Shown: piece by piece, positions 12,031 to 24,086 of the stretch
How the letters are laid out: each line of letters opens with the position of its first letter
Position numbering within the stretch: the stretch's first letter is position 1
Source of the DNA: Boletus sp. NGJ
Lineage: Eukaryota > Basidiomycota > Agaricomycetes > Boletales > Boletaceae
DNA: 64,000 bases
Assembly: GCA_019096195.1 (NCBI GenBank)
Contig: JAGTXK010000145.1
Span: 1 to 64,000 of the forward strand
Direction of reading: 5' to 3'
Translations under genes and position numbers: made by a program
Notes under the pieces: generated by a model
The model's database searches: none
The model's input: only the letters and a program-made list of their open reading frames with translations
Told to the model about the DNA's origin: nothing

Positions 12031-13043
12031 CCATCACCATCACTCAGTCTCCATTTGCTTTATCAAACTGTAGATATGTTCCATCAACTTGTTCATCAAT
12101 ACTGTAGATACTAGGTTTTGTTTTTACCATAGTCATCCAAGTAGTATATCAAGTGGACAAGTAGTCACTACCCAATAATTACTAGTCATGATCAGACTCC
12201 TGATCTTGATTTCCAAATTGGGTATAAGTTTAGTATATGTACTTGTGCCACCATTCATGTAGTGCAATGACATTGTGGCTTTTATATCCATGGAAATTTT
12301 CAGGTCATTTTCTAGTATATGGTGTTGAATTAAATTTACTTCACTCTTAGAATCTACTACTGCATTGTAGGTACTTTGTTCTATTCATACAGATACACAC
12401 AGTAGTGATCCATGATTCCAACATGTGGCATTATGTGAGGCAGCACTAGCAAATGTCATATTCTTGACACAGAGTTGCTCAGCTAAGGCTGTACTTAATT
12501 TCTGTGAGGTTCCTAGAATTTCCCTAGCAGTTAGACTGATTGGAGTGCTTAGTAATTTGCTTAGCACATCACATGAGTTCATTTGGATGAGAATTCCAAA
12601 GTGAGGTTGAGCCACAAGCTAAGTCAAAAGCGAGATATTTAGGATCAGGGCCTGGACAATTCTTATATGTATTCATAAGTGTAAACATTGTCTTCTGGGG
12701 CTGATATGTGGGCAATGAAGTCAATGTCTTGAATGATTTTGAAAACATCCTTAAAAAACTGTCAAATCTTGCTCTGCAAGTATCATAAGTGTGTAGTAGC
12801 AGAGTACCTTTCTTGTGAACTTACCAAGATGAAATCCCTGTACTGACTAGGCTCAGTTTTCTTCTCAAGTGCAACCTTATGGTCTTTGACCTTTCTCTGC
12901 CATGGGAAATACTTGATTGGGCTATTAGGGATTGTGTTCCCAAGAACATTCTGGAGAGCTAATTCTACAGCATTCATGATGGTTTTGGCCATTGATGAGG
13001 GTTTGGGCAGTGGGTTGCTCAGACTCCAAGTGTCACTCTTCAT
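12031..13043 (-). pseudogene. Gypsy gag-protease polyprotein remnant
   Basis: On the minus strand, frames at 13043-12783 and 12615-12385 are followed by a reading of about 75 codons with VVDSKSEVNLIQHHIL and then CPLDILLG. That is the pattern of a fungal gypsy aspartic protease: a D-S-x-S-E active-site loop and a terminal hydrophobic I-L-L-G motif. The piece before it (LSTPISLTAREILGTSQKL) resembles the linker preceding the protease in agaricomycete gypsy polyproteins. Stops and frame changes are frequent. RT and integrase were not found downstream, where the solo LTR at 10939-12025 intervenes. Confidence 0.55.
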
Positions 13044-16000
13044 CTGGGGATTCTGGTGGAATTGAGATCATAGGTTCATCCTAGTAAGGGATTATCAACA
13101 AACACAACTTCAGATTGAGAATACATCAACTTATTGCCATGCTCACCCTGATGAGACACATCCTTCGTGAAACAGCACCAGTACAGCCTTTCTTGATTCT
13201 TTTAATAGCATCTAGAGATAATGTTGTCAATGTTGAGATGAAGGCCTTTGTCTTCATCTGGTTGTAAGCAGCTAGTATTGAGATATGATTGGAAGGGGGG
13301 GGATGTTCAGTGCTGGGAACTATGTCAGTTATAGGTCCAGCCTATGAGTTGGCCATTCTGCAGTGGCTATATCGCTGCTCCAGGTTTGTGAGTTCTATCT
13401 TCTTATTTGCCTTCAAATTTACTCAGTGAGTTAGGGAATTCCCTTAGGTGTAAAAAATACACCATTTTTGCTTCTGACTTTTTATTGAGCTCCACTTGTA
13501 GTCACTGCTCCATTTCAGCTGTCTATGCCTCTATCTTACAGTCTTGCCAATACAGTGCCTTTGCGATATTTGCAGATGATGCATCCAATATTTCTTGCCA
13601 CTGCACCTTCATATTTATCTAGTTGGTGATACACCATATTAGTATATGTGTAGTAATAGATTTGCATTGCTTCTTACCTTGAACTGTTTTCCAAGATTCT
13701 CCAATTGCTGTTAATGCTTGTGATCTACTAGCATCAAATCATCCTGAATTTCTTTCAAGAGCACATGATGCTGCATTGTTTGAGCCTGTAGAATAAGTAT
13801 GCATGAATGGCTCTTTCTAGAAAGCACATGACTCACCTTAAGTCTATTGTGAAGGATATTGAGGTTGTCTTGTTTACCCTAGAGAAGACCTTTGAAATCA
13901 AAGGTCTGCTAGACAGTGACTTGGATGAGCACTATGTGACTGTGGCATATCTTACTCACTTGATCCTACTGTTGTAATGTATTCTGGAGTTGATTAACCT
14001 GCTTATCTTTCACTTGGAGGGCCTCACACAGTGACTGAGAGTAGTCAACTTTTTGATAATGACATTTTTCAACAACTCTCTTGATATAAGAAGCCTGGAT
14101 TGAGGGTGTGAGCAATATACTGTACAATGTAACAAGTCAATGAACCATCAACTTACTCCTTCATTGTCTAATCACTTGGTAGAAGGCCAGCCTTTAAGGA
14201 AATGATATGAAGGGAAGTAGGAATGGAAACAAGATTGGAAGGGTGGATGAGAAGGTGGGTGAGAAGGTGGTTGAGAAAGTGATTAAGAAGGCAGACAAGA
14301 AGGTGGACAAGAAGGTGGGCAAGAGGATGGGTGCAATGTGCACAAAAGTGTATGAGAAGGAACATCTTGAGGCTGATGAAAAGGAAATGGAGCTGGAGTT
14401 AAATCAAGCTGCATTATATTGGTTTGAGAGGTTTGAGGTTGGCTCAGAGGATCTGGAGACATGCTTCACATTACCTCAGACTTAGGCATAATATACACCT
14501 CCATTGGACTATCCTCATCTTCAAAAAGAATAGCATTTTATACTATCTTCACATTCTCTGCAGAGTGGGAGGCAACACCAATACACATTCCAGATTGATC
14601 AGTGGTCTTTAAAGGGGTATTGAGATCAGTAGGAGCCAACCCTACTAATAAAAATGAGAGTCAACTAGATGAGATATATGTTGCTTGCCTATAAAAAGAA
14701 ATGCATGATGAATACAATTGTTTGCCAATTGTTTGTCAGGTAACAAATCCTAGAGGAGCCAATTCTATTAATCGAAAGGAATGTGATAGCCAACTCAATT
14801 GTTCATTAGGCAATGAATTCTGGTGTGCCTGACCTACATTATTATTTGTCAGTTTTGGGAGATTGGAGGGATTTGGGGATCCAATATAGCCTGGCCAATA
14901 GTCTGTTTTGTAACTTGCCCCTGTGCTTATTGTGATGACTGTGGTATTTACAAATAGAACCACTAAGTGCTAGACTCACCTGATCTTTGATTTGGGACAA
15001 TCATTGCCACTGCTAGTGATTGGACCTCCAGATGGCTTAAAATGTATTAAATGATCACCTGTTGAGAATACCAACTTTGTCTACCCCTTAATGCTGGTCA
15101 CTGCTAAACAATTCCACTCTTTCTCATACACAAGTCCACCATTTGAAATGATAAATACACACACATATGTTCTACCATCATCTACAGTCAGTATCTTGTT
15201 TAGCAGAGAAGATGCTAGGCTAAACTCAATGACCAGACTCCTGAGCTCTGTCTCAGGTGTAGGTTATATTCTATATCAATGCCTAGACTGTGTCAAGTGA
15301 TGATGCCCACTTATTGTGCTGGCTCATTCCACTGCTCACAGTACTTTTCTATGTCAGAAAGCCTATTGCAAGACACAAGGGTGCAGCCCTATGTACACAA
15401 CTATCAAGTGACTGTATATGAGGGGCATCACATCTATAGGTTTTGCATTTTCTTCAAATGGCATTGTTGTCTTCAATCAAATCAACTCTTGAGTCAGATG
15501 TTGGACAATTAGTTTCAAGGAGCTATAGTAGTAATGTAAATTGGAGGGTTTACAGTGGTGAACATGCAGGGCAGAGATTCAGCTATTGCTGACTTTATGA
15601 TGCTATTGTGAACACTCATCACCAATATCAATTGTGATCTAAAAGATACTTTCCAAGCTTTACATGTCATATCAGTATGCTTAGAAATGCTTGACCCTCA
15701 CACTTGCTCACCTTTGTGAAACCACTGAATAACCATATTAATCATTGTTGTCCATCAGTGGTGTGTATGTAGGATCTATGAATATTGTATAATGTAAACC
15801 AAGTAAATTATTTGAACCATGACTTACTGGCCAGTATAGAATGGAGCAACTCAAAGATTAACATGAAGTTGAGAATCAATTATTGCTAAGGATCAGTCTT
15901 GCAACTGACATATTATAGCTAGCATTTGTTGGATCCAAGTCCCAGCAAGGCACAGCCAGGGCAACAGAGGCAGGCTATATAAGTCATTTTAGAGCACTGA

Positions 16001-16237
16001 AGGAGCCAGCATCAGATTGATGAGTGGGTAGCATTAAGTCATTGGATTACAAGTTCCCATGGTCACGATTACACCACACCACCAATATTACCTGCCCACT
16101 GCCCTGGGCTGATAATATCCAGAACTTGTTCCTGCTAACCATTGTGATTATGTTGTTTCAAATCTGATCTGGAATCTAAGTTATTGTACATGATCAAGGT
16201 AAGAAAAGGTATGATAATCAGAGATCTATGCTCTGTA
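13044..16237. other. Decayed sequence with low-complexity patches
   Basis: Short frames only. At 14230-14340 the plus strand has a degenerate repeat (gagaaggtggg type) encoding Lys/Val-rich KVDKKVGK-like units. Its complement encodes Pro/His/Leu repeats and may be a proline-rich linker of the minus-strand gypsy polyprotein. Minus frames at 14736-14963 and 13407-13700 could also belong to that polyprotein, but no diagnostic motif is present. Confidence 0.4.
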
Positions 16238-17130
16238 TGTTACGCCATGTAACAAATAACACATTCCCGAATATTCAACCCTGTATGATTACTGGACTAG
16301 CTGGACTTGAGGGGAAAATACCTCCTGAGGCCCAAAGGTTCTTCGGACTGGGGACCGATGGCTAGCTTTAATATAGAGGCTCCCTTGGGGTTGGAGCTGC
16401 TACTCTACGACCAATGTTGGAGTCTCGGACTTTGAGGATGGTGGCGCAATCTGAAAGAAGGGCAGACCTATCCTATATAGGGGTCAGTGGCAGAGTCCTG
16501 ACCAATATGGGTGTCAGTGGTGGAGTCCTGAGCTCATACAGGCCAACCTCTGTTGGTGTTGGAGTTGCCATTGGCTAGCGACACGAGTGAACGGCAACGA
16601 GATCACACAGGTGCGAAGTGATAAGTAAGACAATCATGAGCACTGTGGTGATCACCTCCAGAGCAGGCGTAGACTTCTAAAGTGAAGTGGAACCAAAGGG
16701 TGGGTAGATTACATGAGAAGTTGTGTAGATCTAGGTTAGAGTTACATGGAGGACAGATGCCCATATATATAGGCCTTCCCAATCTAGTTGTATATGGTAA
16801 TATTAAGTCACAGACAGAATATTACTATAAGAGATCAATGCATCAGTCAAATGAGGCAGTTGGAATACTAGGCTGTGTACAAGAAAACACAGCCAAGGAG
16901 GCAATGTCTATTGATCAAATTAGGGGTGAAATGCATATATGAATGAAATGAGAAAGGGGCTATGTCGTGGCCAAAACAGGTATCTCCTAGAAAGGGAGTT
17001 CTGGATGAGGTGATGCCTGTGTCAGTGTTGTGGGGGAATCCCTGGTCAGAGTCGAGGAAGAGGTCATCCCATAACCCTGGAGGAGGTGAAGGAAGAGAAA
17101 AAGATATATCCCCTTCCCTAACTGTCAGTA
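16238..17130 (-). mobile_element. Solo LTR, hairpin-ended family, copy 2
   Basis: The left end is TGTTACGCCATGTAACA, the terminal palindrome of this LTR family in inverted orientation. The right end is less well preserved (...CTGTCAGTA). An exact CTGTA lies on both sides (16233-16237 and 17131-17135). The body matches 6084-6909 and 59209-60114 inverted, including the vicinity of tagtccagtaatcat and the pyrimidine-rich start. Coordinates of the right end are less certain than in the other copies. Confidence 0.75.
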
Positions 17131-17135
17131 CTGTA

Positions 17136-18234
17136 GCTCCTCAGACAGACTTGAAATCATACCATTCATAACCACTGGATTCTGTGTGTGAGGTGGAGTA
17201 TAAAGTGAGAATTGATGGCCCAGCATCTCTGGCAAAGGGACTTGTTGAGGAGGTGGTATAACAACTCTTGTACTCTGCAATCTTGTCAGTGGTAGAAATA
17301 AAAACCTAACATAGAGCCTTTTGAGGGGAGGATGAGTTGTTTTGCTTCTGAACAGCTTTTTCTCTGTGGAACTATGAGCAACAGTTACTAATCTTCATGC
17401 TGTACTTACAAGCCAACTTTATGCAGCCAGTCTAAACATGTGCTAAATAATTGAGAAATAGCAAAATTATGTGATGTATCAAGAAGACTCTTATAGAGGG
17501 GTTTATATTCTGGCACATAAATCTTTCCATCAAAGAATATTGTTGTTCTGTATACCCCTTCAATATGGTAAACTTTATAGCAGAGGGCATAGAGGAGCTT
17601 AGTATAAAGTTAATATATGATAATCTGCAGTACAATATCATACACTGCAGTGGTGGTCAATGCATACATCCACAGTGATGTGAATTCAAAATCACCTGGA
17701 AAGTGCTTGATAGGAGAATTGGAGTAGATGTACCATAATGTCAAGTGACACTGTTCAAGATGGTCATTACCAAATCACTGAACAACCTTGCCCTAAGAGG
17801 TGTGATGAGTCTCAGAAGAATTTTAAATAGAGCAACAAACATTAGCATCAAGCTCATGCATGAAGTACTGGGTAGTTAGAAGGCTTGTAATGCATGCTAC
17901 TTCTGTTCCTTCCAGGCTACAAACTATGCAGAATCTGCCATAAGAGCAGCATCACTAGTTACAAAATATTTTGCTGTAAATATGCTCACCTGCTTCACTG
18001 CATTGGAATAAACAATTGTGATGCACTTCAATAACTAAATCCAAGTCAGTAAAAGGTGGACATGTGAACATGATACTTACATAGTATTCAATTCCTTTGG
18101 TCAGCATGATATCTATATTTTAAGTTAGATCACAACTGAATGGAATAGAATGAACTTACTAGTGTCAAACTTGGTGCATGCTTGTTTCAAAGCCTTACAA
18201 AATGTCTTCCTCCAGACATCTTGGTAGCTGTTTC
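17136..18234 (-). pseudogene. DUF6532-like fungal gene, 3' part, split by chromovirus A
   Basis: The minus strand starting at 18229 reads SYQDVWRKTFCKALKQACTK. This frame is continuous with the minus-strand frame ending at 32655 once the 14.4-kb chromovirus A and one copy of its GTTTC duplication are removed. Further down, 17641-17432 holds an open segment with YRTTIFFDGKIYVPEYK. The look is that of the fungus-specific, repeat-associated DUF6532 proteins, but that name rests on memory. Stops occur between the open pieces; some may be introns. The solo LTR at 16238-17130 abuts its far side. Confidence 0.5.
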
Positions 18235-18706
18235 TGTTATAATATAGGATAATTTCAAACTTTTCACTTTGACACTTACTTTTTCATTTTCATCAATCTT
18301 TTCTTATCAAGTCACATGACTGTGCATGTGACCGTGGGAACAATCGCATGATATGGTCTAGAACCTATGACATCATACCTCATGTAATCCACAACTTATT
18401 AATCTCCGTTCTTCTCACATAGCCCCTTTAATCTCTGTCTTGCCATATGTAGTAATTTATCACACGCACAGCTTGGTCTGTGCGCCATTCCTGTACATAT
18501 ATAAAGTAGGACTTTGACAACTGGAATCCCCAGTCTAATCCACTTATTCTCTTCCTCCAATAACTCATTGCCTTGACCACTCTGGTTATTGTAGGATTAG
18601 GAATAGTTCGGACTATGACTCCCCACTTCATCCATTGAGCCAGGACACATGTAGCCTGCAAGATAGTTCGAGCCTTGTGGTTTGGTTTCCGAAAGGGATT
18701 ATAACA
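18235..18706 (+). repeat. 5' LTR of chromovirus A
   Basis: TGTTATAATATAGG...ATTATAACA, 472 bp, closely similar to the 3' LTR at 32169-32649 and to the LTRs of chromovirus B. The TATA motif tatataaa is at 18498-18505. The sequence cagtctaatcca at 18531-18542 lies 33 bases from the TATA start, where transcription should begin. Confidence 0.92.
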
Positions 18707-18708
18707 CT

Positions 18709-18720
18709 TGGATTAGACTG
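18709..18720 (+). other. Self-priming primer-binding site of A
   Basis: TGGATTAGACTG lies two bases after the 5' LTR. It is the exact reverse complement of cagtctaatcca (18531-18542) in the same LTR, at the predicted mRNA start. Tf1/sushi retrotransposons prime from their own mRNA 5' end this way. The tRNA alternative was not tested. Confidence 0.7.
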
Positions 18721-19317
18721 TCATACACAATGCTCAGACTCCAGAGCTAAGGAGACATACGCAGGTCCAGTGTTAAGGGACATCTCAAGGTTTCAGCACT
18801 TGATGCTGACGAGTAAAGTACTCAGCGAAATACTTGCATATACGCTTGTCTGGCATTATAAATAAGGATAAAGTTGCTACTGGGCATAGTGCACTAACCC
18901 CCTTTCTGAAGTGGGTACCGATTCCAGTGTATGTTGGTTCTACGATAGTGAACCCAGGTTTGTGTGATCACCTGTGATATCACACAGTTGCGACACAGAG
19001 ATTTATCTTGACTTTCTCCCGTGCAACACCTGTCAGTAGTATGACAGTTATACTCCGGTTCCCCCTGCACATATTACCCATCATTTTTAATGATCTCTAC
19101 TTTGACTCTTATGAAGGCATAGGAACCCCAGAACTCGATTGTAAGATATTGGGTAGTAAGGTTCTGAAAGAACACCGACCAAGGACAAGAAAGACCTATA
19201 TGGCAAATCCCAACAAACAACGACCTCTTCGCCCCTCCTCAGCGTTTGCACTTTACCGCATCACCATCCACCACTCCTACCTCCATTCATTCTCTCTTCT
19301 TCAATCCGTAATCAAAT

Positions 19318-20487
19318 ATGTCTCACATGGACGTAGACGAGCTCATAAAGAAACTCGCTGATCTCACCCTCAAGCGAGAAAAGGAAAACATCACCAAGAA
19401 GGTCGCTGATCCTGGTAAATGGGACGGCAACTGCACCACCTTCTGTGTCTGGTGGATTAAATTGTGTCTCTGGGTTGACGCACAAGCATGGAAAAATAAC
19501 AAGATTCTGAACATCGCAGTCTTGTCTCGTCTTGAAGGAAAGGCAGAGGGATTTGCCCAGCTCATGCTAGAATATTACTTTGATGAAGAGGCAACAATCG
19601 AGATGGACACAAATGGAAACATGTTGCCAGCAAAAGGAGCTGATGCATGGCTGACGTGGAAGAAGATGCAGGGTCAAATCCGTGCACACTTCTGCATTGA
19701 CACGCTATCCCACAAATCGCTCAAAAAGATAGAGACTCTGAAACAAAACAGGCATCCCGTAGACCAGTTTTTACAAAAGTTCGAGGTCCTAAGGAAAGAG
19801 TCTCACATCAACGACAATCATGCTATGATTCTCCTCAAAAAGGCTGTAGATTTTAGAATCTATGAAAGGTCACATTTAAATAACCCAGTGCGATTCTACG
19901 ATTACGAGAATCTAGTACAAAATTACTGAGTCATCAGTAGAGCATTCGAACAGATGGCAACAGAGCATGGACCACCCACCAATTCCTCACACTTCATCCC
20001 ACACTCATCATTCCCTCCCATGTGGCAGCCCCCACAACAATCATACCGCCCACAATACACAGCAGTAGGCACACAACCAGGTCATGGTGCCCCAATGGAA
20101 ATCGGTGTCCAGCAGGCTGGACCCTCCAAGGACACGAGAACATGTTTCCATTGCGGAAAACCAGGCCACATCAAGCCTAACTGCCCCTCCAATTGATTCA
20201 AAAGAACGAGTCGCCTGCCTCAGCAGAGGCAAGTTTGGGACTGGAACCAAGGCTTGTACATTGAGCAACAACAGGGAGAAAATGAGTATCCCTCATTTTT
20301 TAATGAATCTCAGTCTTGCCAAAACTACACAGTGCGACCCTTACCACAACCTTCTGTCGCTGCAGCAGTACCAAGTGCAGCATCAAGGTCTTATGTCTCA
20401 GAGGAAGCCAAGGCATATTATAGAGATAAATTCAAGGTGGAAGCAGAAGCCAGAGCTGCACAGGCTTTAAATGGACAGCACCAATGA
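19318..20487 (+). pseudogene. gag of chromovirus A
   Basis: One reading frame runs from ATG 19318 to TGA 20485-20487. It starts MSHMDVDELIKKLADLTLK and contains a capsid-like region (KWDGNCTTFCVWWIKLCLW, then LEGKAEGFAQLMLEYYFD). Near 20140-20190 it has a CCHC zinc knuckle, CFHCGKPGHIKPNC. Compared with chromovirus B the frame is preserved but has nonsense changes at 19927-19929 and 20194-20196, so a complete Gag is not made. The stop overlaps the pol ATG (ATGA) and a T TTA AAT heptamer lies upstream. Confidence 0.85.
20466..20472 (+). promoter_or_regulatory. Putative -1 frameshift heptamer, A
   Basis: TTTAAAT sits in phase with gag codons as T TTA AAT, 12 bases before the gag stop at 20485. 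Pol lies in the -1 frame, and the shifted reading enters it without a stop. A short hairpin TGAGT...ACTCA follows. The same arrangement is present in chromovirus B. Confidence 0.6.
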
Positions 20488-22982
20488 GTAAAGAGGGAAC
20501 TCAGTGGCAAGAACTATCTTTTTCTTCTTCTTTAGTAAACTGTACAAGTAGCGATTTCCCAATTTCAGATCTTTCCTCTATTCTACGTAAACTATTGATA
20601 CAATCCGCAAGGGCGTCTCAATCGAGCGTGGCACCGGATTTAAGTGTACTTAATTCCCTTGCAAAACAACAAAAAATATCACATATGTATAAACTCACTC
20701 GAGTCACATTAAACCAAGCATCAATGTTATCTTACAGTGGAGAATTCTCTCTTGACACTGTGATATTATGCAACGTTAATGGACAGTGGCCGCGTTACCG
20801 ATTCAAATCCCTCTTGGATTTGGAAGCGTCACATACCTTTATCAACCAGGACTATGTTAACCGTCACAGCATTCCCTTCTATGATATTGGAAACCCGATT
20901 AAGATACATAACACTGACGGATCGGAAGGAGCTATCAGACTGATTCATCATGTGGTAACCCTGATCGTGGAAGTACAAGGACATTATGAAGTTATAGACA
21001 CTTACATATCTAAACTAGGAACCCATCACATGATCATTGGGTATGACTGGCTTTATCGCCATAATCCCGATATCGATTGGGTAAAACAGACAATCTCTTT
21101 TCCCCACTGTACATCATACTGTAAAGTTATGGGACTTGGACCATCATCTTTTTACAAACCAGTAAACCTTCGTACTATAGAAGAAGGACTAAAAGCAAAA
21201 GTACCTTTAACTTGTCATGAGTTTTTAGATGTTTTCTCAGAGCAAGAATCTCAAAGAATGCCGGCAAGGAAACATTGGAATCATGCCATAGATCTCAAAG
21301 AAGACTTCATCCCAAAGAAAGGACGTGTTATTCCCCTTTCGGACGTTGAAATGGAAGAAGTCAGGGTGTTCATTGAAAAGGAAGTCAAAAAGGGATATAT
21401 CAAACCTTTCAAATCTCCGCAAACATCTCTGGTATTCTTTATTCCGAAAAAAGACAGTAAAAAACAAATGGTAATGGATTACCGTTATTTGAACAAAGGA
21501 ACTATAAAAAACTCCTATCCACTCCCTTTAATCCCATAATTAATAGGCAGGCTCAAGAATGCAGATATGTTCACGGCTATGGACCTTCAATGGGGCTACA
21601 ACAATGTATGCATTAAAGAAGGTGATGAATGGAAAGCAGCGTTCGTAACACCTATTGGAGCATACGAACCCACAGTAATGTATTTCAGACTAACTAATTC
21701 TCCTCCCACATTCCAAATGATGATGAACGATATATTTAATGACATGTATGCAGTAGTCGTCATTTACATCAACGACATTATGATATTCACATCTGGGAAG
21801 TCCAAAGAACAGCACGAAGAAGTTGTAAAGGAAGTTCTACGTCGCTTACGCAAGAACAATCTTTACGTAAAATCCGAAAAGTGTACCTTCTCTGCCGACA
21901 AAGTGGATTTCCTGGGAATGGTAGTATCTAAAGAGGGGGTAGAAATGCAGTCGAAAAAAGTAGCTGGGGTCATGGATTGGCCAGTACCTACAAGACTAAA
22001 GCAACTACAAGGATTCCTCAGACTATGTAATTATTACAGAAGATTCATTGAAGGCTTCACTCAAATTGCCAGACCCTTGAACGATCTAACCAAAAAAGAC
22101 ATTCCTTTCAAATAGGGTCCTGAACAACAAGAAGCATTTATATCCTTAAAGAGAAAATTTACGGAAGCACCACTTCTCGCATATCCCAATCATGATCAAG
22201 AAGTATGTGTGGAAACTAATGTCTCAGACATTGCCATGGGAGCAGTGCTCTCTACTCTATGCAAAGATGGTAACTGGTGACCTATCACCTTTATCTCACA
22301 CTCTTTTGACAGCACAGAGCACAATTACCTAATATATGATAAAGAACTACTAGCAGTAATCCGCACCCTAGAAGAATGGCACCACTATCTTATAGGTCAT
22401 GAAAGATTCGAAATCTGGACTGATCACAAGAATTTGGAATATTGGAGAAAACTGCAAACACTTAGCGGTCATCAAGCACACTGGCATGCTTTACTCCAAG
22501 AATTTAATTATTTCTTTGTATACAAACCAGGTTCATCAAATGAAAGAACCGACACTCTATCCCGACAACTGGATCATGGTGATGCTGTAATAGATCACAA
22601 TCAAAACGTCACTGTTCTACCTCCTTCTATATTTATAAACAACATTTCTTTATCTTCCAACTTTTTTACAAAAATACAAAAAGAATCTAAAAAATATAAT
22701 GTAGACGCTATCAACAATTTCTTTTTTTACTCGAAACTAAATATATTCAAAAATGAAAAAGATAAAATATTCATCCCAGAATCATTACATATGGAACTCA
22801 TAACATTATGTCATGACTCGCCTATTGCAGGACATGGCGGACATTCCAAAACCATACATACACTTTCCCTGTTATTTCTTGTGGCCAGGAGTCACAAAGG
22901 ATGTAAAAGAATACATAGACCACAGCCAAGTGTGTGCCCTCACGAAGGATAAGCAAAATGCACCAGCAGGAAAAGTTATCCC
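20484..22982 (+). pseudogene. pol of chromovirus A, part 1 (protease, RT, RNase H, integrase start)
   Basis: From ATG 20484 the frame gives a retropepsin region where the active-site DSGA reads DLEA (near 20820), then RT (MVMDYRYLNKG, FTAMDLQWGYNN, and YIND at about 21763-21774 in place of YIDD), RNase H (AVLSTL, FISHSFDS, WTDHKNLEYW), and the integrase HHCC zinc region (HDSPIAGHGGHSK). Stops at 21538, 22114, 22278 and elsewhere look like transitions (for example TGG to TAG, CAA to TAA, CGA to TGA). A one-base insertion near 22874 is the only frameshift I saw. Chromovirus B interrupts it at 22987; the reading resumes at 29414. The altered protease and RT sites mean it is dead. Confidence 0.88.
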
Positions 22983-22987
22983 CTTAC

Positions 22988-23471
22988 TGTAATAATATAG
23001 GAAATTTTCAAACTTTTCAAACACACTCTTACGTTTCATTCTCTTCAAATCTTTCCTTCATAAGTCACGTGACTGTGCACGTGACCGTGGAAACATATCA
23101 CATGACAGGTCTAGAACCTATGACGTCATATGACATCATACCTCATGTGATCCACGACCTTTTAATTTCCGCTCTTCTCACACAGCCCTATTAATCTCCG
23201 TCTTACCATACGTAGTAATTTATCACACGCACAGCATGGTCCGTGCACACTTCTCCTTCATGTATATAAACTAGCACTTTGACGACTGGAATCCCCAGTC
23301 TAATCCACTTGTACTTTCCTCCAACAATCCATTAGCTTCGGTCTTCAGGCCGTCGTAGGGTTGGGAACATACAGGACTAAGACTCCCCACCTGATTCGTT
23401 CAGCCAGGACACGTGTAGCCTGCGACGCATTTCCGAGCCTTGTGGTGTGCTTTCCGAAAGGATTCATAACA
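22988..23471 (+). repeat. 5' LTR of chromovirus B
   Basis: TGTAATAATATAGG...ATTCATAACA, 484 bp. TATA box tatataaa at 23263-23270. The predicted transcript start region cagtctaatcca is at 23296-23307, 33 bases from the TATA start, the same spacing as in A. It differs from the 3' LTR by only a few substitutions and small indels. Confidence 0.93.
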
Positions 23472-23473
23472 CT

Positions 23474-23485
23474 TGGATTAGACTG
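23474..23485 (+). other. Self-priming primer-binding site of B
   Basis: TGGATTAGACTG starts two bases after the LTR. It is fully complementary to cagtctaatcca at 23296-23307, the predicted 5' end of the mRNA. Identity with element A despite LTR divergence supports function. Confidence 0.7.
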
Positions 23486-23849
23486 CGATACACAACGCTC
23501 GGACTCCAGAGCTAAGGAGATATACGCGGGCCCAGCGTTTAAGGGACATCTGCATAGTATTCACCACTTGACGGTGACGAGAAAAGCACTCGCCGAAACG
23601 CTTGAATATACGCTCGTCCGGCGTCATAAATAAGGATAACGTTGCTGCCGGGCATAGTGCACTAGCCCCACTTCTTAGGTGGTTGCCGACCTAAGCGTAC
23701 GCTGGTTCTACGATAGTGAACCCAGGTTCTCGTGATCACCTGTGACGTCACGAAGTAGCGTTAGGGGGATTTATCTCGCCTTTCTCCTGTGCTACACCTG
23801 CTTGTAGTAAAAGCAGTTATACTCCGGTCCCCCTACCACCGCTGCCCAC

Positions 23850-24086
23850 CATTTTCAACGATCTATATTTCGACTCCTACGAAGGCGTAGGAACCCCAGA
23901 GCCGGATTGCAAGATAGCTGGCAGTAAGGTTCTGAAAGAAGACCGACGAAGGAAAAGGAAAACCTACACAAGAAATCCCGACAAAGTTCAGACCTCTCCG
24001 CCCATCCTCCGCATTCGCCTTATACCGCATCCAATACTTCCGCTCCTACCTCCGCCCCGTATCCCTCCTAAGGCCCAACCAACGAT
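23850..24086 (+). other. Conserved upstream frame before gag
   Basis: Just before gag both A (about 19079-19317) and B encode FNDLYFDSYEG(I/V)GTPE and SKVLKE in one frame. In A the frame runs past the gag start out of frame to 19361. In B a one-base insertion near 23985 breaks it. It could be an upstream ORF or a former gag N-terminus. A function is not known to me. Confidence 0.35.

Noticed and set aside
14207-14485. Lys/Val-rich 92-codon frame
   Set aside because: It comes from a degenerate short repeat. The complement gives Pro/His repeats, and nothing supports translation of either.
19008-19361. 117-codon frame as a separate protein gene
   Set aside because: Its start is not conserved in chromovirus B and it overlaps the gag start; I kept only the short conserved part as a possible upstream ORF.
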